Positions 42,956-51,608 of a stretch of 64,000 bases of DNA are shown one piece after another. A program made the translations under genes and the position numbers. The DNA lies in NCBI GenBank assembly GCA_015056735.1, contig SVFT01000008.1, positions 1 to 64,000 on the forward strand, read 5' to 3'. The DNA comes from Lachnospiraceae bacterium (GTDB lineage Bacteria; Bacillota; Clostridia; Lachnospirales; Lachnospiraceae). Position 1 is the first letter of the stretch. The number at the start of each line of letters is the position of its first letter. The notes under the pieces were generated by a model, which was not told the origin of the DNA, did not search any database, and saw nothing but the letters and a program-made list of their open reading frames with translations.

Positions 42956-44644
42956 ATGGATGCAAAAAAGAATATAATCACTTATGAAGAGCTGCGTAAG
43001 ATGCTCATAGCCTGTGCGGATCGCATCATCAGGTGCGAAGCATATCTGACGCAGATCGACAGCAGGATCGGAGACGGTGATCACGGCATCGGCATGCGGA
43101 CCGGTATGACGGCTGCGAAAAGAGTGCTTGCGGCAGATCGCGACGACCGGGATATCTATGCAATGATGGCAGAAATGTCCGGTGAGATGGAGCGCACGAT
43201 GGGTGGTGCTTCGGGGATGATCTTTTCATCCTTGTTCTCCGGCAATGCGAAAGGCCACGCACCTGCATCCGAAATGACGGCGACCGAATTTGCCGCATAT
43301 ATGGAGAGCGGTCTGCACAACGTAATCTCGATCGGACATGCAGAACTTGGCGACAAGACGATGGTGGATGCGTTCGCGCCCGCAGTGGATGCGATGAAGC
43401 ATCACACAGGGTCTTTCGGTGAAATGATCCTTGCAGCAGAAAAGGCTGCGCATGAGGGCATGGAGAAGACCAAAGACCAGATCGCAAAATTCGGCCGTGC
43501 GAAGAGCCTGATGGAGCGAACGCTCGGTTTTCAGGATTCCGGTGCGACAAGTGTATGGCTGATCTTCCTGCAGATGGCGGATGAGATCACGGGTCGGACA
43601 ACACCTGACCCTGTTGCAGAAGAAGAGACTTTCGAGCAAAAGGTTGTATCAAAGAAGATCATTAATGATCCAAATGCGGTTGTTGCAGAAGAAGCGGAGG
43701 GCTTCCTTGCAGCATTCGGAAAAGAGATCGAAGCGGTACCCGGCGTGAATGGATTTGTTCGAAAGAACATTCCGGAAGGGAAGACGGCGCTTTTGATCGG
43801 CGGCGGCTCGGGACATGAGCCGATGTTTGGGTTCTTCCTGGGCGATCATCTTGCCGATGCAGCCGCAAACGGCAATGTGTTCGCATCTCCTTCGCCGGAG
43901 ACGGTATATCAGACAGCCAAGGCGGCAGCAAAGGGCGGCGGCATGATCTTCCTGTACGGAAACTATGCCGGTGATAATCTGAATTTTGACAAGGCAGCGG
44001 CGATGCTGGAAGAAGAGGGGATCCACGTGCGGACCGTTCGCGTAAAGGACGATGTGGCATCCGCACCGCGTGAGCGCATGGATGACAGGCGCGGGATCGC
44101 GGGCGACGTGTTTGCGATCAAGATCGCAGGAGCGGCCTGTGCGGAGAATGACCTGGAAGAAGCGTACCGCATTGCATGTAAGGCAAGAGACAACCTCTAT
44201 ACGATCGGTGTCGGCCTGCAGGGTGCGACGATCCCGGGAAAGACAGAGCCGATCTTTACACTTCCCGCAGAGGAGATGGAATACGGCCTTGGAATCCATG
44301 GAGAGCCCGGTGTAAGACGGACCAAAATGGATACGGCGGATCATATCGTAGAAGAGCTTCTTGATGGGATCCTTGCAGACAGTGGGATCAAAGAAGGCGA
44401 TGTGGTATGTACCTACATCAACGGACTCGGCAGTACGACCATGATGGAACTGATGATCATGAACCGGCGCCTCGCACAGCTTCTTAAGGAAAAGAAGATC
44501 CGTGTACATGACATGGATGTCGGAAGCTATGTAACGACCATGGAAATGGCCGGCGCTTCCATCACATTGATGAAGATGGACGAAGAGCTGATACGGTATT
44601 ACGACATGCCGTGCAGAAGCCCGTATTACAACAAAAACGTATAA
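42956..44644 (+). CDS. DhaL-DhaK fusion kinase (dihydroxyacetone/erythrulose kinase type)
   Basis: 562 aa. DhaL (about 1-205) holds the Mg-ATP motif IGDGDHGIGM and GGASGMIFSSLF. DhaK (about 225-562) shows LIGGGSGHEPMFGFFLGDH, YGNYAGDNLNFDKA and the substrate-binding His in GLGIHGEPGVRR. Domain order is opposite to that of the usual ATP-dependent DAK, which is DhaK first. DAK-type kinases act on dihydroxyacetone, and relatives (LerK, DerK) on erythrulose. With the two isomerases at 32298-33541 an L-erythrulose kinase role is plausible. Confidence 0.82.
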   Translation: MDAKKNIITYEELRKMLIACADRIIRCEAYLTQIDSRIGDGDHGIGMRTGMTAAKRVLAADRDDRDIYAMMAEMSGEMERTMGGASGMIFSSLFSGNAKGHAPASEMTATEFAAYMESGLHNVISIGHAELGDKTMVDAFAPAVDAMKHHTGSFGEMILAAEKAAHEGMEKTKDQIAKFGRAKSLMERTLGFQDSGATSVWLIFLQMADEITGRTTPDPVAEEETFEQKVVSKKIINDPNAVVAEEAEGFLAAFGKEIEAVPGVNGFVRKNIPEGKTALLIGGGSGHEPMFGFFLGDHLADAAANGNVFASPSPETVYQTAKAAAKGGGMIFLYGNYAGDNLNFDKAAAMLEEEGIHVRTVRVKDDVASAPRERMDDRRGIAGDVFAIKIAGAACAENDLEEAYRIACKARDNLYTIGVGLQGATIPGKTEPIFTLPAEEMEYGLGIHGEPGVRRTKMDTADHIVEELLDGILADSGIKEGDVVCTYINGLGSTTMMELMIMNRRLAQLLKEKKIRVHDMDVGSYVTTMEMAGASITLMKMDEELIRYYDMPCRSPYYNKNV

Positions 44645-44651
44645 TGAAACA

Positions 44652-44689
44652 AAAAGAGCGCTGCTTCCCGAATGGGAGGCAGCGCTTTA
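44652..44689. terminator. bidirectional terminator between dhaLK and the sensor kinase
   Basis: AGCGCTGC-T-TCCC pairs with GGGA-G-GCAGCGCT (loop GAAT), A-rich on the left and TTTAA on the right; it overlaps the stop codon of the leftward kinase gene. Confidence 0.85.
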
Positions 44690-46108
44690 ATCTTCGTCGT
44701 CATCAACAAGCGGAAGCGTGAAGAAGAATTCCGTGCCGACATCTTCCGTGCTGATCACGTTGATGTTTTCGCCGTGTGCCTGGATGATCTCTTTGACGAT
44801 CGAGAGACCGAGGCCGGTACCCTTTTTGTCTTTGCCGCGGGAAAGATCCGTCTTATAGAAGCGGTCCCAGATGAGCTTCAGGCTGTCTTTGGGGATACCG
44901 ATACCCTTGTCCTTGACGGAGATGATGACCTTGCTCTTCTTCTGGGCGGACTCCAGTTTGATCACGGAATTGTTATGGCTGAACTTGATCGCATTGTCCA
45001 AAAGGTTGTAGAGAACCTGCTGGATCTTGTCCGCATCGGCATGTACGGTCAGTGTCTCGCCTGTCAGAACGAGTTCGATACCGATCATTTTGCTGCGGCA
45101 GGTGCCTTCAAAGGAAGCAGCTGTGCTGCGAATCATATCGTTGATGTCAAAATCGGTTTTTTCCAGGATCATGCCTTTCATATTGAGATTATTGAGCTGA
45201 AGGAGGCCGTTCGTGAGCTTGGTAAGGCGTAGCGTTTCGTTCAGCACGATCGTCAGGTATTTTTCATGAAGCTCGGGCGGGATCGTTCCGTCGATCATGG
45301 CTTCGAGATATCCTTTGATCGATGTTAAGGGAGAACGGAAGTCATGCGATACGTTTGCAACGAATTTCTTCTGGTTGTCTTCGCCGCGAGCGATCTCGTC
45401 CGCCATGTAATTCAGAGAAGCTGCGAGATATCCCATCTCGTCCTCACTTTCCACCTGGAAATTGTAATGCATATTGCCGCTTGCGTACTGCTCTGTGGCA
45501 TATGTGATCTTTTTCAAAGGAACATAAACAAGCTCCGTGAAGAAAATCAGGATGATCAGGGAGAGCAAAAACAGGATCAGGAGCAGGATATAGGAAATGT
45601 TTAAAAGGGAATAGGCAGACTGCTGGAGCGTCTGAAGCGGCATGTGGATCACGACATAACCGTTTACTTTGAAATGTGATGTGATCGGTGCAAAGACGCT
45701 TAGGTGATCTTCCTTGAAGGTGCCAAAAAAGTCACCGACCGTATAGTAGGTATTGCCCGTAACGGTCGGGTCAAAATTCTCGACAAGGTTGACGTTCTCG
45801 ACATCGAGCGGCTTGGACGAATCCAGGATGATACGTCCGGACGGATTGATGATCCAGATCGTGGAGGAAAGGTAAGAGTCCAACGCATCGAGCTGTGTCT
45901 TTACCGCGTCCAGAGAAGTCTTATTATCGTATAGGTCGGATGCATAGGTGTTAGCGATCAGGGTCGCTTCGCGGTAAAGTGCATCCGCCTTTTCACGTTT
46001 GATATGCTCCATTGTCATGCTGGAGACAAAGGTAGCGACGGTGATAAAACCGAACGCACCAAAGATCAGATATGCCAGCAGAAATTTCAAATAGAGCGTT
46101 TTTCTCAT
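44687..46108 (-). CDS. sensor histidine kinase
   Basis: 473 aa membrane sensor. TM1 at about 8-29, an extracellular domain of about 135 residues, TM2 at 167-191, HAMP 192-242, HisKA with phospho-acceptor His255 in FVANVSHDFRSPLTS, and HATPase with LYNLLDNAIKFS, KDKGIGIP and GTGLGLSIVKE. Its ATG overlaps the stop of the response regulator by one base, so they form a pair. Stimulus unknown. Confidence 0.94.
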   Translation of the reverse strand: MRKTLYLKFLLAYLIFGAFGFITVATFVSSMTMEHIKREKADALYREATLIANTYASDLYDNKTSLDAVKTQLDALDSYLSSTIWIINPSGRIILDSSKPLDVENVNLVENFDPTVTGNTYYTVGDFFGTFKEDHLSVFAPITSHFKVNGYVVIHMPLQTLQQSAYSLLNISYILLLILFLLSLIILIFFTELVYVPLKKITYATEQYASGNMHYNFQVESEDEMGYLAASLNYMADEIARGEDNQKKFVANVSHDFRSPLTSIKGYLEAMIDGTIPPELHEKYLTIVLNETLRLTKLTNGLLQLNNLNMKGMILEKTDFDINDMIRSTAASFEGTCRSKMIGIELVLTGETLTVHADADKIQQVLYNLLDNAIKFSHNNSVIKLESAQKKSKVIISVKDKGIGIPKDSLKLIWDRFYKTDLSRGKDKKGTGLGLSIVKEIIQAHGENINVISTEDVGTEFFFTLPLVDDDED

Positions 46109-46809
46109 TACTGTCTAACCTCGAATTTGTAGCCGATGCCCCAGATGGTTGCGAGCTTCCAGGATTCGTGATCCTTGATCTTCTCGCGGAGTCTTTTGAT
46201 ATGAACGTCGACGGTTCTAGTATCGCCGGCATACTCATAGCCCCAGATCTGGTCCAGGAGCTGCTCTCTTGTAAAAACATGATTGGGCGAAGATGCCAGG
46301 AAATAGAGGAGTTCCAATTCTTTGGGCGGCATCTCGACGCTCCTGCCCATGTAGAGGACGGAGTAGTTGGTCTGGTTGATCACAAGGTCCGGGTACTCTA
46401 CGCACTTTACATCCGATACCTCGGCAGGCGCGGGAGCCATTTTGTAGCGGCGAAGGACGGCCTTTACACGAGCGACCAGTTCTTTGGAATCGAACGGCTT
46501 CTCCATGTAGTCGTCAGCACCGAGCTCGAGGCCAAGGACCTTATCGAAGATCTCACCCTTTGCGGAAAGCATAATGATCGGGATCGATGATTTCGCTCTG
46601 ACCTCGCGGCATACCTGGTAACCGTCCATCCCCGGCAGCATCAGATCCAGGAGGATCAGGTGCGGGTGGAACGAATCAACCGCAGGGATCGCGGATTCGC
46701 CATCGTTTACGATCATGGTCTCAAAGCACTCTTTGGTCAGATACAGTGAGATCAATTCTGCGATATTGTTGTCATCATCAACGATCAAGATTTTCTGCTT
46801 GCTTGCCAT
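46108..46809 (-). CDS. OmpR/PhoB-family response regulator
   Basis: 233 aa. Receiver domain with acidic pocket (VDDD at 10-13), phospho-acceptor Asp55 in LILLDLMLPGMDG and Lys in YMEKPFD; C-terminal winged helix with MPPKELELLYFLASSPNHVFTREQLLDQIWGYEYAGDTRTVDVHIKRLREKI. It lies 12 bases after mutS2 and directly before the kinase. Confidence 0.95.
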   Translation of the reverse strand: MASKQKILIVDDDNNIAELISLYLTKECFETMIVNDGESAIPAVDSFHPHLILLDLMLPGMDGYQVCREVRAKSSIPIIMLSAKGEIFDKVLGLELGADDYMEKPFDSKELVARVKAVLRRYKMAPAPAEVSDVKCVEYPDLVINQTNYSVLYMGRSVEMPPKELELLYFLASSPNHVFTREQLLDQIWGYEYAGDTRTVDVHIKRLREKIKDHESWKLATIWGIGYKFEVRQ

Positions 46810-46821
46810 CAGACTTCCCCC

Positions 46822-49194
46822 CTATTTGAAAGTTGCGATCGTAACGCCCGCATCACCTTCACCGAAGGCACCGAGGCGGTACTCTTTAATATTTTTGTTT
46901 CTTTTGAGAAAACTGTGTACGGCGCTTCTGAGTGCGCCCGTTCCTTTGCCGTGTACAATGCGTACGCCGGAAAGATGCGCAAGATAAGCGTCATCTAAGT
47001 ACTTATCGAGTGCGGCGATCGCTTCATCGACCGTCTTGCCGAGCAGATTGATCTCGGTTGAGACGGAGGCAGACTTGGACATCCGGATCTTACCGGATGA
47101 GGTGCGCTGCAGGTTCGGTGCCGATATGTCCGCCTCATCCAGGATCGCAAGGTCACTGATATGTACCTGCGAGCGGATGATACCGCACTGTACGAACAGG
47201 TTGCCTTTCTTATCCGGAAGGGATTGTACGATGCCTTTAAGCCCCATGGAGAGCACTCTGACGCCGTCGCCCTTCTTTAGCTGCTCCGGCTTTAAGGACC
47301 CTGCCTTCCTGGGCTCAGCTTTCAAAGCGAGCTTGCTGTTCTTTTCGGAGATTTTGTCGCGGATCCGCCCACGCGCTTTTTCCAGATCCTTCATGGAAGC
47401 GCCGGGACCTGCCTTGGTGATCGTCCGGATCGTCTCGTCCGCAACGCTCTTTGCATCCTGCAGGATCTCACGGGCCTGTTCGTTGGCATCTTTGATGATC
47501 TTGTCGCGTGATGCGTCCAGTTTTTCCTGCTTGGCGGCAAGGCTCATTTTAAGCGCTTCGATCTCTTCTTTATAGCGGGCTGTCTCTTCACGTTCCGCTT
47601 CGATCGTGATGCGGCTTGCCTCGAGATCGGCAAGCAGGTCTTCGAAGGATGTCTTATCCGTATCGATCTGCTTCTTTGCATGCTCGATGATCTCGTCCGA
47701 GAGCCCGAGCTTTTTGGAGATGGCAAAAGCATTGCTCTTGCCGGGAATGCCGATCAGAAGACGATACGTGGGACGCAGCGTCTCCACGTCAAATTCACAG
47801 CATGCATTCTCAACAAACGGTGTGGAGAGCGCATACACTTTGAGCTCGGAATAGTGTGTGGTCGCCATCGTACGGATCCCGCGTCCGTGCAGGTGATCGA
47901 GGATCGAGATGGCCAGCGCCGCACCCTCTGTCGGGTCCGTGCCGGCACCGAGCTCGTCGAAAAGACACAGGGAATTCTCGTCTGCGTGCTCCAGGATCGA
48001 GACGATATTGGTCATATGTGACGAGAAGGTACTGAGGCTCTGCTCGATGCTCTGCTCATCACCGATATCGGCGTAGATCTCTGTAAAAAGCGCAACCTTG
48101 CTGCGATCGAGTGCCGGGATATGAAGGCCGGCCTGCGCCATCGCACAAAGGAGTCCCATTGTTTTTAGTGAAACGGTCTTACCGCCCGTATTCGGGCCGG
48201 TCACGATGAGAAGATCGAACTCTTCGCCGAGGATCAGGTCGATCGGTACGACCTTCTTCTTATCAAGAAGCGGATGGCGTCCTTTTCGGATATTGACGCT
48301 GCGGTCATCCGAGAAAAGGGGTCTGGTCGCATTTTCTTCATATGCAAGGAAAGCCTTTGCAAAAATAAAATCGAGATTAGACAAAACCTCAAAATTCTGC
48401 TGCAACACAGTCGTATAGCCGGCTGCGGTGACAGAGAGGTCTGCCAGTATTTTCTCAATCTCGTCCTTCTCTTTGAGCTCCAGTTCGCGCAGCTCGTTAT
48501 TGAGGTTCACGACGGCAGCAGGCTCGATAAAAAGCGTGGAGCCGCTGGATGACTGGTCGTGGATCATACCGGGGACGTGATTCTTGTATTCTGCTTTAAC
48601 GGGAATGCAGTACCGGTTATCACGCATGGTGATGACGGGATCCTGCAGATATGTTCTGATGCTGCCATTCAGCATGCCTGTCAGCTGCGTATGGACTCTG
48701 GAACCGACGGACTGCATGCTCTTACGGATCTTCTTTAAGTTCGGACTTGCATCGTCCGCAAAAACGTCCTCTTCAAGGATACACCGCCTGATCTCATTCA
48801 AGAGATGCGTAAGCGGCTCTAAAAGGCGAAAGTATCCGGTAAGCGAGTCTTCGATCTCTTCGTCCTTCTCTGTCTTGCCGTAGGAACGGATCCTTCCCGT
48901 GCACTCCAGCAAAGACGCGATCTTTAAAAGCTCGCCCGAAGATAAGATGCTGCCGATCTCCAGGCTTTTGACCAGAAAAGTAAGATCACTGTTACCTGAA
49001 AAGGAGGGCGGATTCTTGCGAAAAAGACGTGAAAGGGCGTCTGCTGTTTCGAGCTGTGCTTGTTCGATGGTGGGGAGGTCTGTTTCGGGAAGAAGATGGC
49101 GGCATTTTTCTTTGCCGGGATCGGATGATGCGAACGCGGTCAGCTGTTCGATGACCTTATGAAATTCCAGTATTTTTAAGCCTTTCGCATTCAT
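46822..49194 (-). CDS. mutS2: MutS2 ATPase/endonuclease
   Basis: 790 aa. N-terminal core, Walker A LIVTGPNTGGKTVSLKT, Walker B region SLCLFDELGAGTDPTEGAA, a coiled-coil clamp (about 520-620) and a C-terminal Smr domain with DEAIAALDKYLDDAYLAHLSGVRIVHGKGTGALR. MutS2 has roles in recombination control and in ribosome collision rescue. It starts a leftward operon with the two-component genes and is divergent from the HtrA-like gene. Confidence 0.96.
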   Translation of the reverse strand: MNAKGLKILEFHKVIEQLTAFASSDPGKEKCRHLLPETDLPTIEQAQLETADALSRLFRKNPPSFSGNSDLTFLVKSLEIGSILSSGELLKIASLLECTGRIRSYGKTEKDEEIEDSLTGYFRLLEPLTHLLNEIRRCILEEDVFADDASPNLKKIRKSMQSVGSRVHTQLTGMLNGSIRTYLQDPVITMRDNRYCIPVKAEYKNHVPGMIHDQSSSGSTLFIEPAAVVNLNNELRELELKEKDEIEKILADLSVTAAGYTTVLQQNFEVLSNLDFIFAKAFLAYEENATRPLFSDDRSVNIRKGRHPLLDKKKVVPIDLILGEEFDLLIVTGPNTGGKTVSLKTMGLLCAMAQAGLHIPALDRSKVALFTEIYADIGDEQSIEQSLSTFSSHMTNIVSILEHADENSLCLFDELGAGTDPTEGAALAISILDHLHGRGIRTMATTHYSELKVYALSTPFVENACCEFDVETLRPTYRLLIGIPGKSNAFAISKKLGLSDEIIEHAKKQIDTDKTSFEDLLADLEASRITIEAEREETARYKEEIEALKMSLAAKQEKLDASRDKIIKDANEQAREILQDAKSVADETIRTITKAGPGASMKDLEKARGRIRDKISEKNSKLALKAEPRKAGSLKPEQLKKGDGVRVLSMGLKGIVQSLPDKKGNLFVQCGIIRSQVHISDLAILDEADISAPNLQRTSSGKIRMSKSASVSTEINLLGKTVDEAIAALDKYLDDAYLAHLSGVRIVHGKGTGALRSAVHSFLKRNKNIKEYRLGAFGEGDAGVTIATFK

Positions 49195-49222
49195 ATAGAA
49201 ATCTTATCATAAGGCAACTTTC

Positions 49223-49251
49223 TTTACAATGGATAAGCTTTTCTGTATACT
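49223..49251 (+). promoter_or_regulatory. promoter of the HtrA-like gene
   Basis: -35 TTTACA (49223-49228), 17-base spacer, -10 TATACT (49246-49251). Confidence 0.75.
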
Positions 49252-49274
49252 GAAAAAAGATTTGAAGGAGCACA

Positions 49275-49303
49275 GTTTGAAAGTATTACTTTCAAACTTT
49301 TTT
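49275..49303 (+). terminator. intrinsic terminator within the leader (attenuator candidate)
   Basis: Perfect 10-bp stem GTTTGAAAGT with ACTTTCAAAC, loop ATT, then T6. It lies about 25-50 bases after the promoter and before the HtrA-like start, so it would stop most transcripts unless relieved. A second stem AGACAAG with CTTGTCT follows at 49315-49332. Confidence 0.7.
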
Positions 49304-49339
49304 GGCGACTCAAATAGACAAGCAAGCTTGTCTGCTTGA
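49277..49339 (+). CDS. possible 20-residue leader peptide
   Basis: TTG 49277 lies six bases after AAGGAG (49265-49270) and opens a frame of 20 codons to TGA 49337. The start codon lies within the terminator stem, so ribosome loading and hairpin formation would compete. No run of a single regulatory codon is obvious. Existence as a translated peptide is a guess. Confidence 0.3.
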   Translation: MKVLLSNFFGDSNRQASLSA

Positions 49340-49354
49340 GCCTGGAGAACAAAC

Positions 49355-50662
49355 ATGGGCGAAAAGGACAGAGAGAACAGGGAGCAGGAACAGAAGAATT
49401 TCGAGTTCATGAAGGAGCAGATCAAAGAGCGCCCCATCAATAAAAAGAAGCTGGTGCGGCGTATGATCATAACGGCTTCCATGGCGGTTCTGTTCGGGCT
49501 GATCGCCTGTGTGACCGTGCTTGGATTAGAGCCTGTGATCAATAACTGGCTGTATCCGGAAGAGCCTGCGGAGAACATCTCTTTTCCGGAAGAGAAGGAG
49601 GAGATCCTGCCGGAGGATATGGTGCTTGACGATGCGGAGCTTGAAGAGACGCAGGCGGAAGAAGAGAGCTCCGAAGCGGAAGTGGACAGTCTGCAGATGA
49701 TCTCGGATTCTTATGATTCGCTGCGTGCGATCGCGGACGAAGCCTCCGAATCGCTTGTTACCGTAACCGGCATCACGTCCAATACGGACTGGTTTGCCAA
49801 TGTCTATGAGAACAAGGATCAGACACCGGGTCTGATCCTTGCCGATAATAAAAAGGAACTTCTCGTACTCACAAATCGCAGCGCGCTGAATGAGGCAGAA
49901 TCCGTACGCGTGACGCTGGGGGATGGGACACAGCTGGAAGCAAGTGTGAAATCAGACGATGCCGTAACGGGGATCCTGATCCTGGCGATCTCAAAGGATG
50001 TGATCCCGGCAGATGTGCGGGATAATATTATGATCGCGCGTCTCGGCTCGTCCAACGGACAGAAACTGACAGCAAGCCCGGTCATTGCGCTTGGCAGCCC
50101 GATGGGGGTAAGTGGCTCGATCATGTATGGGATCATCACCTCAAACGGCAATGCATTAAACCTCCCAGACCGTCGATGCAAGCTCATGACGACCGATATC
50201 TGTGGCAGTAAGGCTGCATCCGGTGTACTCATTAACTTAAACGGAGAAGTTGTGGGGATTATCAATCAAAATTATAATGATGCGGGGCTTGAGAACATGA
50301 TCGCGGCGATCGGTATATCTGAATTGAAACCGACGATCGAACGAATGTCCAACGGACAGCCGCTTTGCTGTGTCGGGATCACAGGCATGGACGTCACTGC
50401 GGAGGCCAATAAGGAACTTGGTGTTCCGTACGGTGCATATGTGACGGAAGTTGAGATGGATTCGGCTGCGATGAACGCCGGTATCCAGAGCGGAGATGTC
50501 ATCGTCGGCGTGGGTGAGATCGAGATTAGTGACTATGAAGATTACGTCAAAACGATCCGCAAACTGACGCCGGAGACAACGGAAGAGTTTTCGATCATGC
50601 GTCAGGGGCATGACGGCTATACGCCGATGACATTTCAGATCAAGATAGGAGAAGTTGAATAA
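49355..50662 (+). CDS. HtrA-like PDZ protein with degenerate protease domain
   Basis: 435 aa. Basic N-terminal head, one membrane segment at about 42-62, a Glu-rich linker, a trypsin-like domain (about 125-310) and a C-terminal PDZ domain (AYVTEVEMDSAAMNAGIQSGDVIVGVGEIEI). Alignment by eye puts Ser where HtrA has catalytic His (LTNRSAL for LTNNHVV), Gly for the catalytic Asp (VTGILIL for TDLAVL) and KAASGVLINL for GNSGGPLVNL. So it looks like a pseudoprotease, probably a scaffold or sensor outside the membrane. Its stop overlaps the start of yhaM. Confidence 0.82.
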   Translation: MGEKDRENREQEQKNFEFMKEQIKERPINKKKLVRRMIITASMAVLFGLIACVTVLGLEPVINNWLYPEEPAENISFPEEKEEILPEDMVLDDAELEETQAEEESSEAEVDSLQMISDSYDSLRAIADEASESLVTVTGITSNTDWFANVYENKDQTPGLILADNKKELLVLTNRSALNEAESVRVTLGDGTQLEASVKSDDAVTGILILAISKDVIPADVRDNIMIARLGSSNGQKLTASPVIALGSPMGVSGSIMYGIITSNGNALNLPDRRCKLMTTDICGSKAASGVLINLNGEVVGIINQNYNDAGLENMIAAIGISELKPTIERMSNGQPLCCVGITGMDVTAEANKELGVPYGAYVTEVEMDSAAMNAGIQSGDVIVGVGEIEISDYEDYVKTIRKLTPETTEEFSIMRQGHDGYTPMTFQIKIGEVE

Positions 50663-51606
50663 TGCGTTATATTCAGGATTTTAAAGAAGGTGACCGGATC
50701 GCGGACATCTACATGTGCAAGCATAAGCAGTCTGCGGTGACCAAGAACGGGAAGCCTTACGAGAATGTAATTCTACAGGATAAAACAGGACAGGTGGATG
50801 CCAAGATCTGGGATCCCAACAATGCCGGGATCGATGACTTCGAGGTGTATGACTATGTTGAAGTCATGGGCGATGTTTCCAATTTCCAGGGCGCTCTGCA
50901 GGTCAGCATCAAACGTGTCAGAAAATGCCGTGAGGGTGAGTACGATCCTGCCGAGTATCTGCCGGTCAGCAAATACAATATCGAGGATATGTACACAAAG
51001 CTCTTGCAGTACGCTGACAGTGTGCAGAATCCTTTTTTGAAAAAACTGCTTGCGGCACTCTTCAAAGAGGACGAGGCATTCATCGCACAGTTTAAGAAAT
51101 CTTCCGCTGCAAAGTCCGTTCATCATGGATTTGTCGGGGGATTACTGGAGCATACACTGAGTGTCACGCATCTGTGCGACGTTTTTGCAAAGAAGTATCC
51201 GGCGCTCAATCGTGACCTTCTCCTGACGGCCGCGATGTGCCACGATATCGCCAAGACAAGGGAGCTTTCACTTTTTCCCTTAAATGACTATACGGACGAC
51301 GGCCAGCTGCTCGGTCATATCGTGATGGGATGCGAGATGGTCGGAGAGAAGATCCGCGCGATCGACGGATTCCCTAAGACACTGGAAGCGGAGCTGAAGC
51401 ACTGCATCCTGGCACACCACGGCGAGCTTGAATTCGGATCGCCCAAGAAGCCGGCTCTTATGGAAGCGATGGCGCTCAATATGGCCGATAATACGGATGC
51501 AAAGATGGAGACATTTACAGAGCTGCTCGCATCCGCGCCGACGGATGACTGGCTTGGGTATAACAGGCTTCTGGAATCCAACGTGCGCAAGACACATGGA
51601 GAATAA
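50662..51606 (+). CDS. yhaM: 3'-5' exoribonuclease YhaM
   Basis: 314 aa. An N-terminal OB-fold (NGKPYENVILQDKTGQVDAKIWDPN) joins an HD domain (HHGFVGGLLEHTLSVTHLC, AAMCHDIAKTREL, HCILAHHGELEFGSPKKP). YhaM degrades RNA and DNA from the 3' end. ATG 50662 overlaps the previous stop; rlmD follows after two bases. Confidence 0.92.
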   Translation: MRYIQDFKEGDRIADIYMCKHKQSAVTKNGKPYENVILQDKTGQVDAKIWDPNNAGIDDFEVYDYVEVMGDVSNFQGALQVSIKRVRKCREGEYDPAEYLPVSKYNIEDMYTKLLQYADSVQNPFLKKLLAALFKEDEAFIAQFKKSSAAKSVHHGFVGGLLEHTLSVTHLCDVFAKKYPALNRDLLLTAAMCHDIAKTRELSLFPLNDYTDDGQLLGHIVMGCEMVGEKIRAIDGFPKTLEAELKHCILAHHGELEFGSPKKPALMEAMALNMADNTDAKMETFTELLASAPTDDWLGYNRLLESNVRKTHGE

Positions 51607-51608
51607 AG

